Shown here piece after piece: positions 8,170-16,826 of a stretch of DNA of 64,000 nucleotides. This DNA is from Mariluticola halotolerans (GTDB lineage Bacteria > Pseudomonadota > Alphaproteobacteria > Rhizobiales > Devosiaceae): assembly GCF_021611515.1 (NCBI RefSeq), contig NZ_CP090960.1, forward strand, positions 2,834,001-2,898,000. The letters are read 5' to 3'. A program made the translations under genes and the position numbers. The notes beneath the pieces were generated by a model. The model was given only the letters and a program-made list of their open reading frames with translations, was not told the origin of the DNA and ran no database searches. Numbering within the stretch: position 1 is the stretch's first letter; each line of letters starts with the position of its first letter.

Positions 8170-9015
8170 ATGCCTCTGCTTGAAATCGAAAACCTGACCG
8201 TTGCCTTTGATACCTCGGCGGGTCTGTTCACGGCCCTCAACAAGGTCTCCTATAGCGTCGAGAAGGGCGAAGTGCTGGCCATTGTCGGCGAGAGTGGCTC
8301 GGGCAAATCGGTGGCCATGCTGGCCGTGATGGGGCTGTTGCCCTCAACGGCCACCGTGACCGCCGACAAGATCAGCTTTGAAGGGCTTGATCTTATGGGG
8401 ATGAGTGCCAATGAGCGGCGCCGGATCATCGGCAAGGACATGGCGATGATTTTTCAGGAGCCGATTGCCAGTCTCAATCCCTGCTTCACCATCGGTTTCC
8501 AGATCGAGGAAGTGCTGGCCGAGCACCTCAAGCTCGACCGGCGCGCGCGGCGCAAACGCGCCATTGAGCTGTTGCATGCGGTGGGGATCGCTGATGGCGA
8601 GGAGCGGCTCGATGCCTATCCGCACCAGATGTCCGGCGGCCAGTGCCAGCGGGTGATGATTGCGATTGCGATTGCCTGCGAACCCAAACTGCTGATTGCC
8701 GATGAGCCGACCACGGCACTGGATGTGACCATCCAGAAACAGATCCTTGATCTGTTGGTGCAATTGCAGCTCGATACCGGCATGGGGCTGATCATGATCA
8801 CCCACGATATGGGTGTGGTGGCCGAAACCGCTGACCGGGTGGTGGTGCAATACAAGGGCCGCAAGATGGAAGAGGCCGGGGTGCTGGAATTGTTCGAGAA
8901 TCCGAAAAGCGGCTATACCCGCGCGCTGTTATCGGCGCTGCCGGAAAATGCCGTGGGTGACCGTTTGCCGGTGGTGGCGGATTTTGTGCCTGAAGACGAA
9001 GGAGCCTCCGCATGA
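8170..9015 (+). CDS. dppD: Dipeptide ABC transporter ATPase DppD (short form)
   Basis: A 281-aa ABC ATPase. Walker A is GESGSGKS, Q-loop IFQEP, signature MSGGQCQRV, Walker [14 protein letters not shown] and H-loop MITHDMG. It ends shortly after the TRALLSALP segment and lacks the C-terminal oligopeptide/dipeptide domain with the Cys cluster that E. coli DppD (about 327 aa) and the second transporter in this window (44269-45255) carry. The ATG at 8170 has GGAG 6 bp upstream and follows the dppC stop by 2 bp. It energises transport together with DppF. Confidence 0.92.
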   Translation: MPLLEIENLTVAFDTSAGLFTALNKVSYSVEKGEVLAIVGESGSGKSVAMLAVMGLLPSTATVTADKISFEGLDLMGMSANERRRIIGKDMAMIFQEPIASLNPCFTIGFQIEEVLAEHLKLDRRARRKRAIELLHAVGIADGEERLDAYPHQMSGGQCQRVMIAIAIACEPKLLIADEPTTALDVTIQKQILDLLVQLQLDTGMGLIMITHDMGVVAETADRVVVQYKGRKMEEAGVLELFENPKSGYTRALLSALPENAVGDRLPVVADFVPEDEGASA

Positions 9016-9845
9016 GCGAAATCGTTCTCGATGTGCGCAATGTCACCCGTGACTATCATTCCAAGGGGACGATGTTCACCAAGCCGAAGGTCGTGCATGC
9101 GGTCAAGGGCGTCAGCTTTACCCTTGAAAAGGGCAAGACGCTGGCGATTGTGGGGGAAAGCGGCTGTGGCAAGTCGACCCTTGCGCGCATTCTGACCATG
9201 ATCGACGCGCCGACCTCGGGCGAGCTTTATATTGATGGCGACCGCATTGATATCGCCGATCAGGCGGTAACGCCGGCCCTCCGCCGCAAGGTACAGATCA
9301 TTTTTCAAAACCCCTATGGTTCGCTCAATCCGCGCCAGAAAATCGGTGATGTGCTGACCGAACCGGTTCTGCTCAATACCGATAAATCTGCCGCTGAACG
9401 GCGCGACATGGCCATGGCCATGCTGAAAAAAGTCGGCATGCTGCCGGAGCATTACAATCGCTATCCGCATATGTTTTCGGGCGGGCAACGCCAGCGCATC
9501 GCCATTGCGCGGGCGCTGATGCTCAACCCCTCGCTATTGGTGCTGGACGAGCCGGTCTCGGCGCTCGATCTCTCCGTGCAGGCGCAAATTCTCAACCTGC
9601 TGGCCGATCTGCAGGACGAGTTCGGACTGACCTATGTGTTTGTCAGCCACGATCTGTCGGTGGTCAAATATATCGCGGACGAGGTGATGGTGATGTATTT
9701 TGGCGAAGTGGTGGAATATGGCAGCCGCGACGCCGTGTTTGGCAATCCGCAGCACGACTATACCAAAACCCTGTTTGCAGCGACGCCGCGCGCCGACGTT
9801 GCCAGCATCAAGACACGGCTTGCGGCCAAGGCGGCGCTGGTCTGA
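9012..9845 (+). CDS. dppF: Dipeptide ABC transporter ATPase DppF (short form)
   Basis: A 277-aa ABC ATPase overlapping dppD by 4 bp (ATGA). Walker A GESGCGKS, Q-loop IFQNPYGSLNPR, signature FSGGQRQR, Walker B LLVLDEPVSALDLS and H-loop FVSHDLSVV are intact. As with DppD, the usual C-terminal Cys-rich peptide-transporter extension is missing; the protein stops about 20 residues after HDYTKTLFAATP. It is the last gene of the dpp operon; no terminator hairpin was found directly after it. Confidence 0.92.
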   Translation: MSEIVLDVRNVTRDYHSKGTMFTKPKVVHAVKGVSFTLEKGKTLAIVGESGCGKSTLARILTMIDAPTSGELYIDGDRIDIADQAVTPALRRKVQIIFQNPYGSLNPRQKIGDVLTEPVLLNTDKSAAERRDMAMAMLKKVGMLPEHYNRYPHMFSGGQRQRIAIARALMLNPSLLVLDEPVSALDLSVQAQILNLLADLQDEFGLTYVFVSHDLSVVKYIADEVMVMYFGEVVEYGSRDAVFGNPQHDYTKTLFAATPRADVASIKTRLAAKAALV

Positions 9846-10356
9846 ATTGTGTGCTCTGACTGAGTAGGCTCCCTTGCGTCCAATAGGCCATTGGTGCCAT
9901 CCCGGCTTTATCCTAAACTGCCGCTGATGTTGGTTTTCTTTTGCGGCATTCGCTGATGCACAGCATTGCAAAATTTTAATGAGCCGTTGTGTCAAAATTC
10001 GCCGACTCCCCAAAAAATCACTAAAAATCATGGATTTGGACGGTGTGGGGTCAATTTTGCACAGCTGTGCATTTTTTCTTGACAGCGCGTCATGGTTGGT
10101 GAAACCTTAAGCTCAGGATGCCGGTGTTGCCTTGACGTCCGGAAGAGATGTCAGGCGCGCTTTATGGCAGGAGGTTGGTGTTTGGGTGACAACGGTCGCC
10201 TGGCACCTTGAGTTGCGCCGCGTTCTTGGGGGCGGCCGCAGGAGGAGGACTGTCGATGATAATCTGTAGTGGCCCTGTCGTATTTTACGGGCTGTGTATG
10301 CCTGATGGTGGTGTTGGCCGGGTTTCGGGCACCGCTCTGCAGCGTGGTTTCATCGC
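9846..10356. other. Long leader upstream of the AfuABC-type operon
   Basis: This 511-bp region has no convincing gene. It carries a LacI-type operator (10057-10072) and, 6 bp after it, a good -35 box TTGACA (10079-10084) with only a weak -10 at the right distance. The remaining 250 bp to the permease ATG would be a long 5' leader if this promoter is used; I see no known riboswitch in it. Confidence 0.5.
10057..10072. promoter_or_regulatory. LacI-type operator, copy 1 (AfuB-type permease promoter)
   Basis: TTGCACAGCTGTGCAT, 15 of 16 positions identical to the perfect palindrome found at 16779-16794 and 21323-21338. It lies just upstream of a TTGACA -35 box and about 285 bp before the permease start. 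Assignment to the LacI protein at 20115-21134 is inferred from the third copy in front of that gene. Confidence 0.75.
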
Positions 10357-12204
10357 ATGAGCATTCTGACGAATAGCGAGTCTGATGCGCGCCGGGCCGA
10401 GTATATTCCCGCCACCCGGGGTCAGCGCCTGCGCTACCGGTTGAAAATTGCCATGCGCGAACCGACCACGGTTATCGGCATTATGGCCGCGCTGCTGTTC
10501 ACCTATCTCATTCTGGTGCCGATTTTATCAATTCTGACCGATGCGGTTCAGGTGCAGTTTGGCGACAGTCGCCGCACCGGTGCCGGGATTGGTGAGATGA
10601 CGGCCTATTATCTGCATCGCACATTCATGTCGCCGATTTCGCGCGATCTGTTCTGGGAGCCGTTGCAGAATACCATCTCTGTGGCCTTGGGGGCGATGGT
10701 TGTCTCACTGTCGGTGGGGGGTGTTCTCGCCTGGCTGTTGTGCCGGACCGATATGTTTGGCCGGCGCTGGTTCGCCACCGCCCTGATCGTGCCCTATATG
10801 CTGCCGGCCTGGACGTTTGCGCTCGCCTGGACGACCCTGTTCAAGAACCGTACCGTTGGTGGCCAGCAAGGCTGGTTTGAGGCGCTCGGGTTCACGCCGC
10901 CGGATTGGCTTGCTTATGGGCAGGTGCCGATTACGATCATTCTGGCGCTGCATTATACCCCTTTCATCATTCTGCTGTTCGGCAGTGCATTGCGCCGCTT
11001 TGATTCACAGCTGGAGGATTCCGCACGCATTCTGGGGGCCAAGCCGCACCATATTGCCTGGCAGATCATTCTGCCGTTGATGCGGCCCGCGCTGATGTCA
11101 GCCCTGATCCTGATCTTTGCCAAATGCCTTGGTGAATTCGGTGTGGCCTATGTGCTGGGCTTGCCGGTCAAGTTTGATGTGCTGGCAACCTCGCTTTACC
11201 GCAATATTGCCTCGCGCCAGACCGGTGTGGCCGGTGTGCTGGCCGGATCGATCATGCTGATCGGCATCACAACACTGATGATTGACGCATATCTGGTCAA
11301 GGAAGCCCGGCGGTTTGTGACCGTTGGTTCCAAAGGGTCGATGAACCGGCTCAGCCAACTGGGGCCGCTGCGTATGCCCGCGACGGGTCTTGCCGGGTTG
11401 ATGTTCCTTTTGAGCGTCGGGTTGCCGGTTCTCACGCTGTTCCTGTCAACGATCATGCATGTGCCGGCCCGTTTCAACTGGGATAATTTCACGCTTCAAT
11501 ACTGGATAGGGCAGAACCTCGACACGGTCGCCTTGCGAACGGGTATTTTGCTGACGCCTGACCTTTGGAAGGCCGCCTGGAATACATTATGGATCGTTGG
11601 TGTCGCGTCTCTGACCTCGGGCTTGTTGGGTCTGCTGGTCGGCTATGTTGTGGTGCGCACACCCTCGCGCGGTCTTTCCACCTATCTGCGGCAGATAACC
11701 TTTTTGCCTTATCTTGTGCCGGGCATTGCCTTTGCGGCCGCTTATCTGTCGCTGTTCGCTGTGCAACGGGGGCCGGTGCCTGCGCTTTATGGCACCGTCA
11801 TGATCCTGATGCTGGCGTTGATTGCCGATCAGATGCCCTATGCATCCCGGGCCGGTATTTCTGCGATGATGCAGTTGGGCAAGGAGCCTGAAGAGGCGGC
11901 GCAGATTTCTGGTTCCGGCTGGCTGCATCGCATGCTCTCAGTGGTCATTCCCATTCAAAAGGGATCGCTTGTGACAGGCATTTTGTTGCCCTTTATCTCA
12001 GGCATCAAAGGGCTAAGCTTGTTCGTTATTCTCGCCGTGCCAAGCACGGACGTGCTGACGACCTATTCGCTGCGTCTCATCGACTACAACTACACCCAGG
12101 CCGCCAACGCCGTCGTTCTGATCATTGCAGGCATTGCCTATTTCGGAACCGTCGCGGCCCAGAAACTCACCCGAACAAATCTTGCCGAAGGACTAGGTGG
12201 TTAG
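10357..12204 (+). CDS. Fused two-domain ABC permease, AfuB/FbpB type
   Basis: A 615-aa inner-membrane protein with two complete BPD-transport permease halves in one chain, about residues 90-320 and 385-605, plus an N-terminal helix near residues 38-62. Each half has a coupling loop: DSARILGAKPHHIAWQIILP in the first and EEAAQISGSGWLHRMLSVVIP in the second. Fused permeases of this kind serve ferric-iron, thiamine, phosphonate and, in AfuABC of Actinobacillus, hexose-phosphate importers. The binding proteins encoded downstream favour the AfuABC group. The ATG at 10357 has no strong Shine-Dalgarno. It heads the operon with the ATPase 2 bp downstream. Confidence 0.88.
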   Translation: MSILTNSESDARRAEYIPATRGQRLRYRLKIAMREPTTVIGIMAALLFTYLILVPILSILTDAVQVQFGDSRRTGAGIGEMTAYYLHRTFMSPISRDLFWEPLQNTISVALGAMVVSLSVGGVLAWLLCRTDMFGRRWFATALIVPYMLPAWTFALAWTTLFKNRTVGGQQGWFEALGFTPPDWLAYGQVPITIILALHYTPFIILLFGSALRRFDSQLEDSARILGAKPHHIAWQIILPLMRPALMSALILIFAKCLGEFGVAYVLGLPVKFDVLATSLYRNIASRQTGVAGVLAGSIMLIGITTLMIDAYLVKEARRFVTVGSKGSMNRLSQLGPLRMPATGLAGLMFLLSVGLPVLTLFLSTIMHVPARFNWDNFTLQYWIGQNLDTVALRTGILLTPDLWKAAWNTLWIVGVASLTSGLLGLLVGYVVVRTPSRGLSTYLRQITFLPYLVPGIAFAAAYLSLFAVQRGPVPALYGTVMILMLALIADQMPYASRAGISAMMQLGKEPEEAAQISGSGWLHRMLSVVIPIQKGSLVTGILLPFISGIKGLSLFVILAVPSTDVLTTYSLRLIDYNYTQAANAVVLIIAGIAYFGTVAAQKLTRTNLAEGLGG

Positions 12205-12205
12205 C

Positions 12206-13330
12206 ATGCCGACAATCAACCTGCGCGACGCGCAAAAAAACTACGGTGGAAATGCACCCAATGCCGTGTCTGATCTGGATCTTGAGATTGGCGATGGCGA
12301 GTTCATGTGTCTGCTGGGGCCCTCGGGTTGCGGCAAGACCACCACTCTCAGAATGATCGCAGGCCTTGAAAATCTCAGTGGCGGCGAAATCCAGATTGGT
12401 GATCGCGTCGTGGATTCCGTCAACGAGGGCAAGTTCATTGCGCCTGAGAACCGCGGCATGGGGCTGGTGTTTCAAAGTTACGCGCTTTGGCCGCACCTGA
12501 CGATTGAACGGAACACCGATTTCGGTCTGCGGTTGCGCAAAATGCCCAAAGCAGAGCGCGAAGCGCGGGTGACCGAGGTGATGCAGGCGCTCGGTATTGA
12601 GAAATACCGCGACCGGTATCCCTCCCAGCTTTCCGGTGGCCAGCAGCAGCGCGTTGCGCTGGCGCGTATGCTGGCGGTTAACCCAGGTGTTCTGCTGCTC
12701 GATGAGCCCTTGTCCAATCTTGATGCGCGTCTGCGTCTCGAGATGCGGGCGGAGCTGAAGCGCATTCACGAAACCTATAAAACCACGATCGTTTTTGTGA
12801 CCCATGATCAATGGGAAGCGATGACGCTGGCGACGACAATTGCCGTGATGAACGAGGGCACGCTGCAGCAAATGGGTACGCCCGACGACATTTATGAACG
12901 TCCGGCAAACCGGTTTGTGGCTGAGTTTGTGGGTAGCCCGCCGATCAACATTCTCGAATTTTCAGAAGCCCAGGCCGGTGGGCTGGCAGCGATTGCTGGC
13001 AAGTATTTTGCGGAAAAATATGCCGGTCTTGAGGCGATTGGCTCCATTGGCATCCGACCGGAATCGATCCGGTTGTTCAAAGGAGCCGGAGATGTACCAA
13101 AGCGGTATTTCTCCGCACCGGCGCGTATTACCGGTGTGCTGCCGACAGGCGGTAGCTGGATTGTCGAACTCGAATGCGCGGGTGAAACAGTTTTCATGAC
13201 AACCCATGAGGCGCCCACCGTTGCGGCGGGCGACAAGCTTCACCTTGGGGTGGCAGCCAAGGCGCTGCACGTGTTCGACAAGACGGGAGCCCGTTTGCTC
13301 GAAGCGGATAAAGCATTGGGTGTGCAATAG
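12206..13330 (+). CDS. ABC transporter ATPase, AfuC/PotA type
   Basis: A 374-aa ATPase of the carbohydrate/iron/polyamine class. Walker A GPSGCGKTT, Q-loop VFQSYALWPH, signature LSGGQQQRVAL, Walker B LLLDEPLSNLD and H-loop FVTHDQWEAM are intact; the last has W where most relatives have V, L or S. A C-terminal TOBE region follows from about residue 240, with IGIRPESIRL near residue 290. The ATG at 12206 is next to the permease stop; a GTG 9 bp upstream would overlap and is less likely. It powers the fused permease at 10357-12204. Confidence 0.92.
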   Translation: MPTINLRDAQKNYGGNAPNAVSDLDLEIGDGEFMCLLGPSGCGKTTTLRMIAGLENLSGGEIQIGDRVVDSVNEGKFIAPENRGMGLVFQSYALWPHLTIERNTDFGLRLRKMPKAEREARVTEVMQALGIEKYRDRYPSQLSGGQQQRVALARMLAVNPGVLLLDEPLSNLDARLRLEMRAELKRIHETYKTTIVFVTHDQWEAMTLATTIAVMNEGTLQQMGTPDDIYERPANRFVAEFVGSPPINILEFSEAQAGGLAAIAGKYFAEKYAGLEAIGSIGIRPESIRLFKGAGDVPKRYFSAPARITGVLPTGGSWIVELECAGETVFMTTHEAPTVAAGDKLHLGVAAKALHVFDKTGARLLEADKALGVQ

Positions 13331-13433
13331 AATTCCATTTGTGGCGGATCGCGGCACCGGCCCCCAGAAGGTTCGGGCCGCTGACCGTCATGAATGCATA
13401 AACGTCGAAAGTTAAACAAAGGGAGGATATCTT

Positions 13434-14573
13434 ATGAGTTTTGAGGACAAGAGCAGAGGACACGCCCGTTCGGTGGGTGCGCTGAGCGCCGTGCTTGCTG
13501 CCAGTTTGATGAGTAGCGTCGCTTTTGCTGACGATACGTTTGATCTGGACGCACTGATTGAAGCGGCAAAGGCGGAAGCGCCAATTCAGGTCTATGACAG
13601 CACCGGCAAGATTGTCGAAATGGCCGATAACTTTACCGCCAAATATGGCGTTGAGGCGGTCGGTACCAAGGTGAAAGCCCAGGCGCAGCTGGAGATGGTG
13701 ATCCGCGAGGCACAGGCTGGGAATGTTCAGGGTGATGTCACGATGATTTCGGATGCACCGGCCGTCATGGCACAATTGGTGCCACAGGGATTTGTCACAA
13801 GCTGGCTGTCGCCTGATCTCAAAGACAAGGTTGCGCCTCGTTATCAGGATCCGCTGGTTGTCGTTACGATGGCCAATGTCTGGGCCTATAACGCAGAACT
13901 CTCTGATAGTTGCCCGGTTTCCAATATCTGGGAGCTGACCGAACCGGCATGGCGCGGCAAAGTGGCAATGCAAGATCCGCTGAACAAATCGGTTTACACC
14001 GACTGGTTCAATCAAATGGAATCGCATGGCGATGCGGCGGTCGCTGAAGCCTATGAGGCTTATTTCGGCAAACCGCTGGAAACAGATGAGGCCAGCGCCA
14101 CGGCAGCCTGGATCAAGGCAATGGCTGCGAACGGTCCATTGCTGGGCAGTTCTGACAGTGCAGCTGCAGAAGCCGTTGGTGCGCCAGGACAGACAGAATC
14201 CTTCATGGGCCTGATGAGTTCAGCCAAATTCCGCGAAAATGCCGATAGCGGTTTCAAGCTTGGTCTGTGCACCAGCATGAAACCCTGGGTTGGATTTACC
14301 AATGCCGGTGTCGGGATGATTACGGCGGGCACGGACAGCCCGAACGCCTCCAAGCTGTTCATGCATTATGTCATGACAGAAGAGGGCATTGCCCCGCAGT
14401 CCGTCGACGGCAAGATGTCGACCAATAGCGATATCAAGCTGCCCGAAGATGAGCCTTCCGGTATCGGCGCGGTGCTTGACCAGGTGCTCGCCTATGACAT
14501 GTCGACGGCTCTGGATGACTGGGACATGCGTCAGGACTGGCAAGATTTCTGGCGGCTCAGCTACACCAAATAA
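13434..14573 (+). CDS. Periplasmic solute-binding protein, AfuA type (paralogue 1)
   Basis: A 379-aa class-II (Fbp-like) binding protein with a Sec signal peptide ending VAFA-DD. The mature chain has the blocks IQVYDSTGKIVEMADNF, AQLEMVIREAQAGNVQGDV and GTDSPNASKLFMHYVMTEEG that I recognise from AfuA, the sugar-phosphate-binding protein of Actinobacillus. The known family role is capture of phosphorylated sugars such as glucose- or fructose-6-phosphate. A GGGAGG sits upstream of the ATG. The next gene encodes a colinear paralogue. Ligand identity here is inference; iron or phosphonate binding is less likely but not excluded. Confidence 0.85.
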   Translation: MSFEDKSRGHARSVGALSAVLAASLMSSVAFADDTFDLDALIEAAKAEAPIQVYDSTGKIVEMADNFTAKYGVEAVGTKVKAQAQLEMVIREAQAGNVQGDVTMISDAPAVMAQLVPQGFVTSWLSPDLKDKVAPRYQDPLVVVTMANVWAYNAELSDSCPVSNIWELTEPAWRGKVAMQDPLNKSVYTDWFNQMESHGDAAVAEAYEAYFGKPLETDEASATAAWIKAMAANGPLLGSSDSAAAEAVGAPGQTESFMGLMSSAKFRENADSGFKLGLCTSMKPWVGFTNAGVGMITAGTDSPNASKLFMHYVMTEEGIAPQSVDGKMSTNSDIKLPEDEPSGIGAVLDQVLAYDMSTALDDWDMRQDWQDFWRLSYTK

Positions 14574-14619
14574 TTTGATTGGTTTGCAGCTTTCCGATTG
14601 TTCCAAAAGGAAGAGAAAA

Positions 14620-15750
14620 ATGACTTTTGCATATAGGGTGTCTGAATATTTCAGGCCATTCTCGTTGGCGGTGCTGTTTGGGCTGGCGACGGCTTTGCCA
14701 ATACAGGCCGCTGATTTTGATCTGGATGCGTTGATTGCGGCAGCAAAAGCCGAGCCCCCCATTACGGTTTATGACAGCACCGGCAAGATCGTCTCTATCG
14801 GTGAGAATTTCACCGCAAAATACGGCATTCAGGCCACAGGTCAGAAGGTGTCGGCCAAGGCTCAGCTGGAAATGATTATTCGCGAAGCTCAAGCGAATAA
14901 CGTCCAGGGTGATGTCGTCATGATCACTGACGCGCCGGCGGCAATCGCCCAGCTGATCCCGCAGGGATTTGTTGAAAGCTACCTGCCCGGCGATATGGTG
15001 GAGAAGATTGATGCGAGCTATCACAACCCACTGACGGTCACGACCAATGCCAATCTCTGGGTTTATAACAGCGAGGTCTACGATTCCTGTCCAGTCAGCA
15101 ACATGTGGGAGCTGACACAGCCGGAATGGAGCGGCCGTGTAGCGATCGTTGATCCTTTGCTCAAGGGTACTTATACGGACTGGTTCAGCCAGATGGCGGC
15201 ACATGGCGACGATGCGGTTGCCAATGCTTATGCTGATCACTTCGGTAAGCCGCTTGCGACGGATCAGGCCAGCGCGACGGCCGCATGGGTCAAGGCGTTT
15301 GGTGAAAACGGTCCTTTGGTGACTGAGGGCGATGATCAGGTGTCGGAGGCGGTCGGCGCAAAAGGTCAGGCGGAACCATTTTTCGGTCTGATGAGCTCTG
15401 CCAAATTCCGCGATATCGAGGGTAAGGATTATGCTCTTGCAGTCTGCAAGGACATGGCACCGTGGGTGGGTTGGACCTATAGCAAGCTCGGTCTGATCGC
15501 CTCGGGCACAGACAGCCCGAACGCGGCAAAATTGTTCATCCATTTTGTGCTGACCGAAGAAGGTATTGCCCCTCAGATGGCTGACGGCAAGGTGCCAACA
15601 AACAGCGATATCCAGATGCCGGATGATGAGCCCTCGGGGCTCGCATCGGTCGCTGACAAGCTGTTCTCTTACAATTCCGAGTCGGGACTTGAGGATTTCG
15701 ACACCCGTCAGGATTGGCAGGATTTCTGGCGGTTGAGCTATCGCCGCTAG
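14620..15750 (+). CDS. Periplasmic solute-binding protein, AfuA type (paralogue 2)
   Basis: A 376-aa paralogue of the preceding gene, colinear over its whole mature length: ITVYDSTGKIVSIGENF, AQLEMIIREAQANNVQGDV, CPVSNMWELTQPEW, GTDSPNAAKLFIHFVLTEEG and an almost identical C-terminus (RQDWQDFWRLSY). A different signal peptide, ending IQA-AD, shows that the N-termini have diverged. The start at 14620 follows AAGGAAGAG. Two binding proteins sharing one permease/ATPase pair suggest broadened or two-step ligand range. A strong hairpin follows at 15759-15795. Confidence 0.85.
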   Translation: MTFAYRVSEYFRPFSLAVLFGLATALPIQAADFDLDALIAAAKAEPPITVYDSTGKIVSIGENFTAKYGIQATGQKVSAKAQLEMIIREAQANNVQGDVVMITDAPAAIAQLIPQGFVESYLPGDMVEKIDASYHNPLTVTTNANLWVYNSEVYDSCPVSNMWELTQPEWSGRVAIVDPLLKGTYTDWFSQMAAHGDDAVANAYADHFGKPLATDQASATAAWVKAFGENGPLVTEGDDQVSEAVGAKGQAEPFFGLMSSAKFRDIEGKDYALAVCKDMAPWVGWTYSKLGLIASGTDSPNAAKLFIHFVLTEEGIAPQMADGKVPTNSDIQMPDDEPSGLASVADKLFSYNSESGLEDFDTRQDWQDFWRLSYRR

Positions 15751-15758
15751 TTGATGGA

Positions 15759-15795
15759 TGCCGGGCGGCGGCGACCTGCCGCCCGGCACATTTTT
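15759..15795 (+). terminator. Strong intercistronic hairpin after the binding-protein pair
   Basis: A perfect 11-bp GC-rich stem, TGCCGGGCGGC / GCCGCCCGGCA, with an 8-nt loop, followed by CATTTTTAT. It lies between the second binding protein and the first phosphatase, so it likely acts as a partial terminator or 3'-end stabiliser that uncouples transporter and enzyme levels. Confidence 0.8.
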
Positions 15796-15820
15796 ATGTT
15801 TCACGCCGATTGGATATCCC

Positions 15821-16711
15821 ATGACTTCTGATGACCGCATGTTCAGCCGCTTTCGCACGCCCGGTTCCCGTAACCAATCGAGCACGGAATTGCGCCTGAT
15901 TGCGCAGGATGCCGCGCTTGAGGTTCGGGCCGCGCTGTTGCAGGCGTTCCGGTCGGAAATGAAGATTGACTACAAGGTTGACCTGCATGATCTGGTGACG
16001 GTCCATGACCAGCAGACGGAGGTCAAGCTGCGCGAATTCCTTTTGTCGCATGTGCCGGATTCAACCTTTATGGGGGAAGAGGGCGGCAAGACCGGTGAGG
16101 GCCCGGTGCACTGGTATGTTGATCCGATTGACGGCACATCGAACTTTGCCAGCGGTTTGGCTTTTTGGTGTGTCTCTATCGGGGCGGTGTTTGAAGGCGA
16201 GATCGTTGCCGGGGTTGTTTATGACCCGGTGGCAAACAACATGTTCTCAGCCGATTTGGGCGGCGCTTATCTCAATGGCAAGCCGATGCGTTCGAAAGCT
16301 GCCGCGGAGGAAACACGGGCGACGCTGATCACTGGCTATCCGGTGGCACGCGATTTCCGCCTTGATGGACGGCAACAATCGCTTGAGGATTTCGGGGAGC
16401 TGGCCAATACGTTCTCGACGCTGCGGCGTCCGGGCAGCGCGGCATTGAGTATCTGCCATATTGCTGCCGGCTGGTCGGATGCGGCGGCGGGGTTCGGGGT
16501 TAACCCCTGGGATGTGACGGCCTCTATTCTCATTCTTGAGAAGGCGGGAGGCAGTTACAAGCCGCTGACACTTGGCAAGGTGGCGGCAGGCAGTCCCAAC
16601 TTCATGTGCCCCGGCTATGTCGCCCTGGGGCACGGCGCGAATTATCCCACATTAATGCGCGTTGCAAATCGCATTTCAGAGCGGCGCGACAAGGTCGCGA
16701 TGACAGCGTGA
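15821..16711 (+). CDS. Inositol monophosphatase family phosphatase (copy 1)
   Basis: A 296-aa member of the Mg2+-dependent, Li+-sensitive phosphatase family (IMPase, FBPase, CysQ/HisN). Metal ligands are visible: E86/E87 in MGEEGG, D101 and D104 in YVDPIDGTSNFA, and the C-terminal NPWDVTA aspartate. Known members hydrolyse inositol-1-phosphate, histidinol-phosphate, PAP or sugar phosphates; AccG of the agrocinopine pathway is a sugar-phosphate phosphatase of this family. Downstream of an AfuABC-type importer it probably strips phosphate from the imported substrate. The ATG at 15821 starts the conserved region sensibly, though the ribosome site is weak. Confidence 0.9.
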   Translation: MTSDDRMFSRFRTPGSRNQSSTELRLIAQDAALEVRAALLQAFRSEMKIDYKVDLHDLVTVHDQQTEVKLREFLLSHVPDSTFMGEEGGKTGEGPVHWYVDPIDGTSNFASGLAFWCVSIGAVFEGEIVAGVVYDPVANNMFSADLGGAYLNGKPMRSKAAAEETRATLITGYPVARDFRLDGRQQSLEDFGELANTFSTLRRPGSAALSICHIAAGWSDAAAGFGVNPWDVTASILILEKAGGSYKPLTLGKVAAGSPNFMCPGYVALGHGANYPTLMRVANRISERRDKVAMTA

Positions 16712-16778
16712 TCCCCCGTATCCCGGGCTGAGAGGAAGCGGCGGATGGCCGCGATAGTCGCGGAATCTATTGACCAAA

Positions 16779-16794
16779 TTGCACAGCTGTGCAA
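16779..16794. promoter_or_regulatory. LacI-type operator, copy 2 (second phosphatase promoter)
   Basis: Perfect 16-bp palindrome TTGCACAGCTGTGCAA. It begins 4 bp after a TTGACC -35-like hexamer (16770-16775) and fills the spacer, a classic repressor-occlusion position, though no good -10 is evident. The next start codon is at 16827. It defines a second transcription start within the cluster. Confidence 0.85.
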
Positions 16795-16826
16795 CTAGCA
16801 TTTTTGATACGAACGGAGACCGAATA

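Noticed and set aside
9534-10031. Minus-strand frame of 165 aa across the dppF end
   Set aside because: Antisense shadow of dppF, with His/Gln-rich translation typical of complementary frames.
16770-16777. TTGACCAA half-site next to the second LacI operator, matching the dpp operator
   Set aside because: It is a single half-site overlapping a -35-like box, so it is probably coincidental.
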